From an uncultured Bacteroidales bacterium (GTDB lineage Bacteria > Bacteroidota > Bacteroidia > Bacteroidales > Bacteroidaceae), in contig CADBWR010000002.1 of the NCBI GenBank assembly GCA_902798425.1, forward strand, positions 1 through 64,000: a stretch of 64,000 bases of DNA. The letters are read 5' to 3'. How positions within the stretch are numbered: the stretch's first letter is position 1; every line of letters starts with the position of its first letter. The position numbers and the translations under genes were made by a program. Below the pieces are notes generated by a model that saw only the letters and a list, made by a program, of their open reading frames with translations, had not been told where the DNA came from and made no database searches. Positions 62,898-64,000 of the stretch are shown one piece after another.

Positions 62898-64000
62898 TTA
62901 GAACCAGTCTTCAGCCACGTCGTCTCTGTTCAGCAAGTCCATTGGTATGAACTCAATGTAGTCAAACTGCCACTTCAGGTCAGGATTACCGGTGATGACG
63001 GTCTTGATGCGGAACCAGTGTTCGTCACTCTGGCGGTACATCTGTGGCTGGAAGAGCTTACGGAACGAAGCGTTTCGTGCATCGGAGCGCATGTTGTGGT
63101 TGGTAGCATTGCCATCTTGGTACTCTGGGTGGTCTACGTAGCTGTATAGTCCACGCATGTAGCCACGGTTGCGTAGTGCCTGATCGGATGCAATACCCAG
63201 ATCATCCTCGTCGTAGAACGGTGTTGAACCAATGCGGGGGTCATCCTTGGGGATACGTACATCGAGCGGGATGTCAAGTGCCATCATCGACTGCTGGCTC
63301 TTACTATTACCCATATAGAACTGCATCATGCCACCATGATCCATAGGCGTGTAGAAGATACGGAATTCGTAAGTTCCCGTTGGTATTGGCGGCAATTTGA
63401 TGGCGAGGTCATAGCCGTTACCCCATCCTTGGAAAGTATCCGACTGCCATGCGTTGTAGGCACCCTTGATATTGTAGCGGAAACGGTTCTCAGAGGTGTA
63501 GCTGACTACATTGTCGAAGTAGTTTAGTGGGAAAGCCACGCGGCCACCACTACCACCACCATTCAATGCTTGCATCTCTGCGTAGCTTGACATACGGATA
63601 CCGTTGTTAATAAACTCTACCAGGAAGGTAGTCGAATCGAAACGCATACGCTCATGCAATACCTTTTTGGGTACATTTTCCGTATAGACAAGCATGTCCT
63701 GGATGCTGTGGATATAGCCGTTAAAGGTCTGTATGTTCCAGGGAATGTTGGCCTGCTTGTCCGAGGTGCGGTTAATCTTGACATTCAGTCCTTCACCTGT
63801 TATTAGCGGATGCATAGCTTCTGATCCCATTGTTCCTACCTCGTCGGTCAGCGTATTCATGGCTATACAGCGGTTGATGTACAGTGTCTTCTTAGCCATT
63901 AGTGGTTCAGGCTGCCATATCTTGAGGATGGTGTTGGGAAGCATGGTCTCATAGTAGTCAAAGGGCTGACCACCATTACAGAAGTTCCATGTCTGTGCTT
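62898..64000 (-). CDS. Second fasciclin-type surface protein of the SusCD operon, C-terminal part (cut by window edge)
   Basis: The frame is open through the window end: codons upstream of the first ATG at 63944 continue as QTWNFCNGGQPFDYYETMLPN, so the ATG at 63944 is internal and the gene starts beyond 64000. About 367 residues are visible. The start of this part (FDYYETMLPNTILKIWQPE ... TFNGYIHSIQDMLVY, in pieces) has the pattern of the end of a fasciclin domain. The rest is a beta-sandwich with IPTGTYEFRIFYTPMDHGGMMQFYMGN, as in putative carbohydrate-binding domains of such proteins, ending RDDVAEDWF. It lies 37 bp before the 61112-62860 gene and is the first visible gene of the transport operon, whose promoter is outside the window. 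Confidence 0.78.
   Translation of the reverse strand, partial: AQTWNFCNGGQPFDYYETMLPNTILKIWQPEPLMAKKTLYINRCIAMNTLTDEVGTMGSEAMHPLITGEGLNVKINRTSDKQANIPWNIQTFNGYIHSIQDMLVYTENVPKKVLHERMRFDSTTFLVEFINNGIRMSSYAEMQALNGGGSGGRVAFPLNYFDNVVSYTSENRFRYNIKGAYNAWQSDTFQGWGNGYDLAIKLPPIPTGTYEFRIFYTPMDHGGMMQFYMGNSKSQQSMMALDIPLDVRIPKDDPRIGSTPFYDEDDLGIASDQALRNRGYMRGLYSYVDHPEYQDGNATNHNMRSDARNASFRKLFQPQMYRQSDEHWFRIKTVITGNPDLKWQFDYIEFIPMDLLNRDDVAEDWF

Overview
The window looks like chromosome of a Prevotellaceae-type member of the Bacteroidota. Evidence: SusC/SusD pairs, fasciclin-type surface lipoproteins, promoters carrying the Bacteroidota -7 element TAnnTTTG directly before many genes, very weak Shine-Dalgarno sequences, type IX-like C-terminal tails on several exported proteins, and moderate GC. 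No rRNA, tRNA, CRISPR array or intact insertion sequence was recognised.

Layout. 1-4121: start of a SusC-like receptor gene (cut by the window edge), preceded by an exported propeller/Y_Y_Y sensor that ends in an AraC DNA-binding domain; an array of GTGGACAAAA half-sites lies between them. 4139-7418: methionyl-tRNA synthetase, then divergently a queuosine operon (preQ1-I riboswitch, yhhQ broken by an internal deletion, queF). 7424-24353: exported proteins on the minus strand: a beta-barrel protein with an S41 and an S37 peptidase, then a subtilase with a 1744-residue unknown protein and a 1496-residue GLUG/leucine-rich-repeat protein, and a small lipoprotein.

24445-64000 is a large pectin (rhamnogalacturonan-I) utilization locus. 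Its parts are a GH105-GH106 fusion, an unassigned six-hairpin glycosidase, a GH115/aldo-keto reductase/GH2 operon, an eight-gene plus-strand operon (PL11, GH105, GH2, CE12, L-rhamnose mutarotase, GH35, GH2, GH28) and a minus-strand transport operon (two fasciclin proteins, SusC, SusD, PL11 with a sorting tail). Together these can cut the GalA-Rha backbone, deacetylate it, remove galactose, glucuronate and rhamnose branches, hydrolyse the unsaturated products and import oligosaccharides. No regulator for this locus is inside the window.

The locus is interrupted at 30569-33395 by a three-gene DNA repair cassette (AlkZ-related protein, radical SAM protein, TIGR03915 protein). Copies of a short dispersed repeat sit at 28257-28290, 30514-30564 and 33627-33693, that is at the edges of this cassette and of the neighbouring glycosidase. 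The third copy abuts the last 33 codons of an otherwise missing metallo-hydrolase gene. A separate 21-bp-period tandem palindrome array lies at 28179-28235. The items most worth a second look are the riboswitch with its broken target gene, the repeat-bounded cassette with the gene remnant, the GH105-GH106 fusion with an A10 tract at the joint, and the secreted subtilase/giant-protein cluster.
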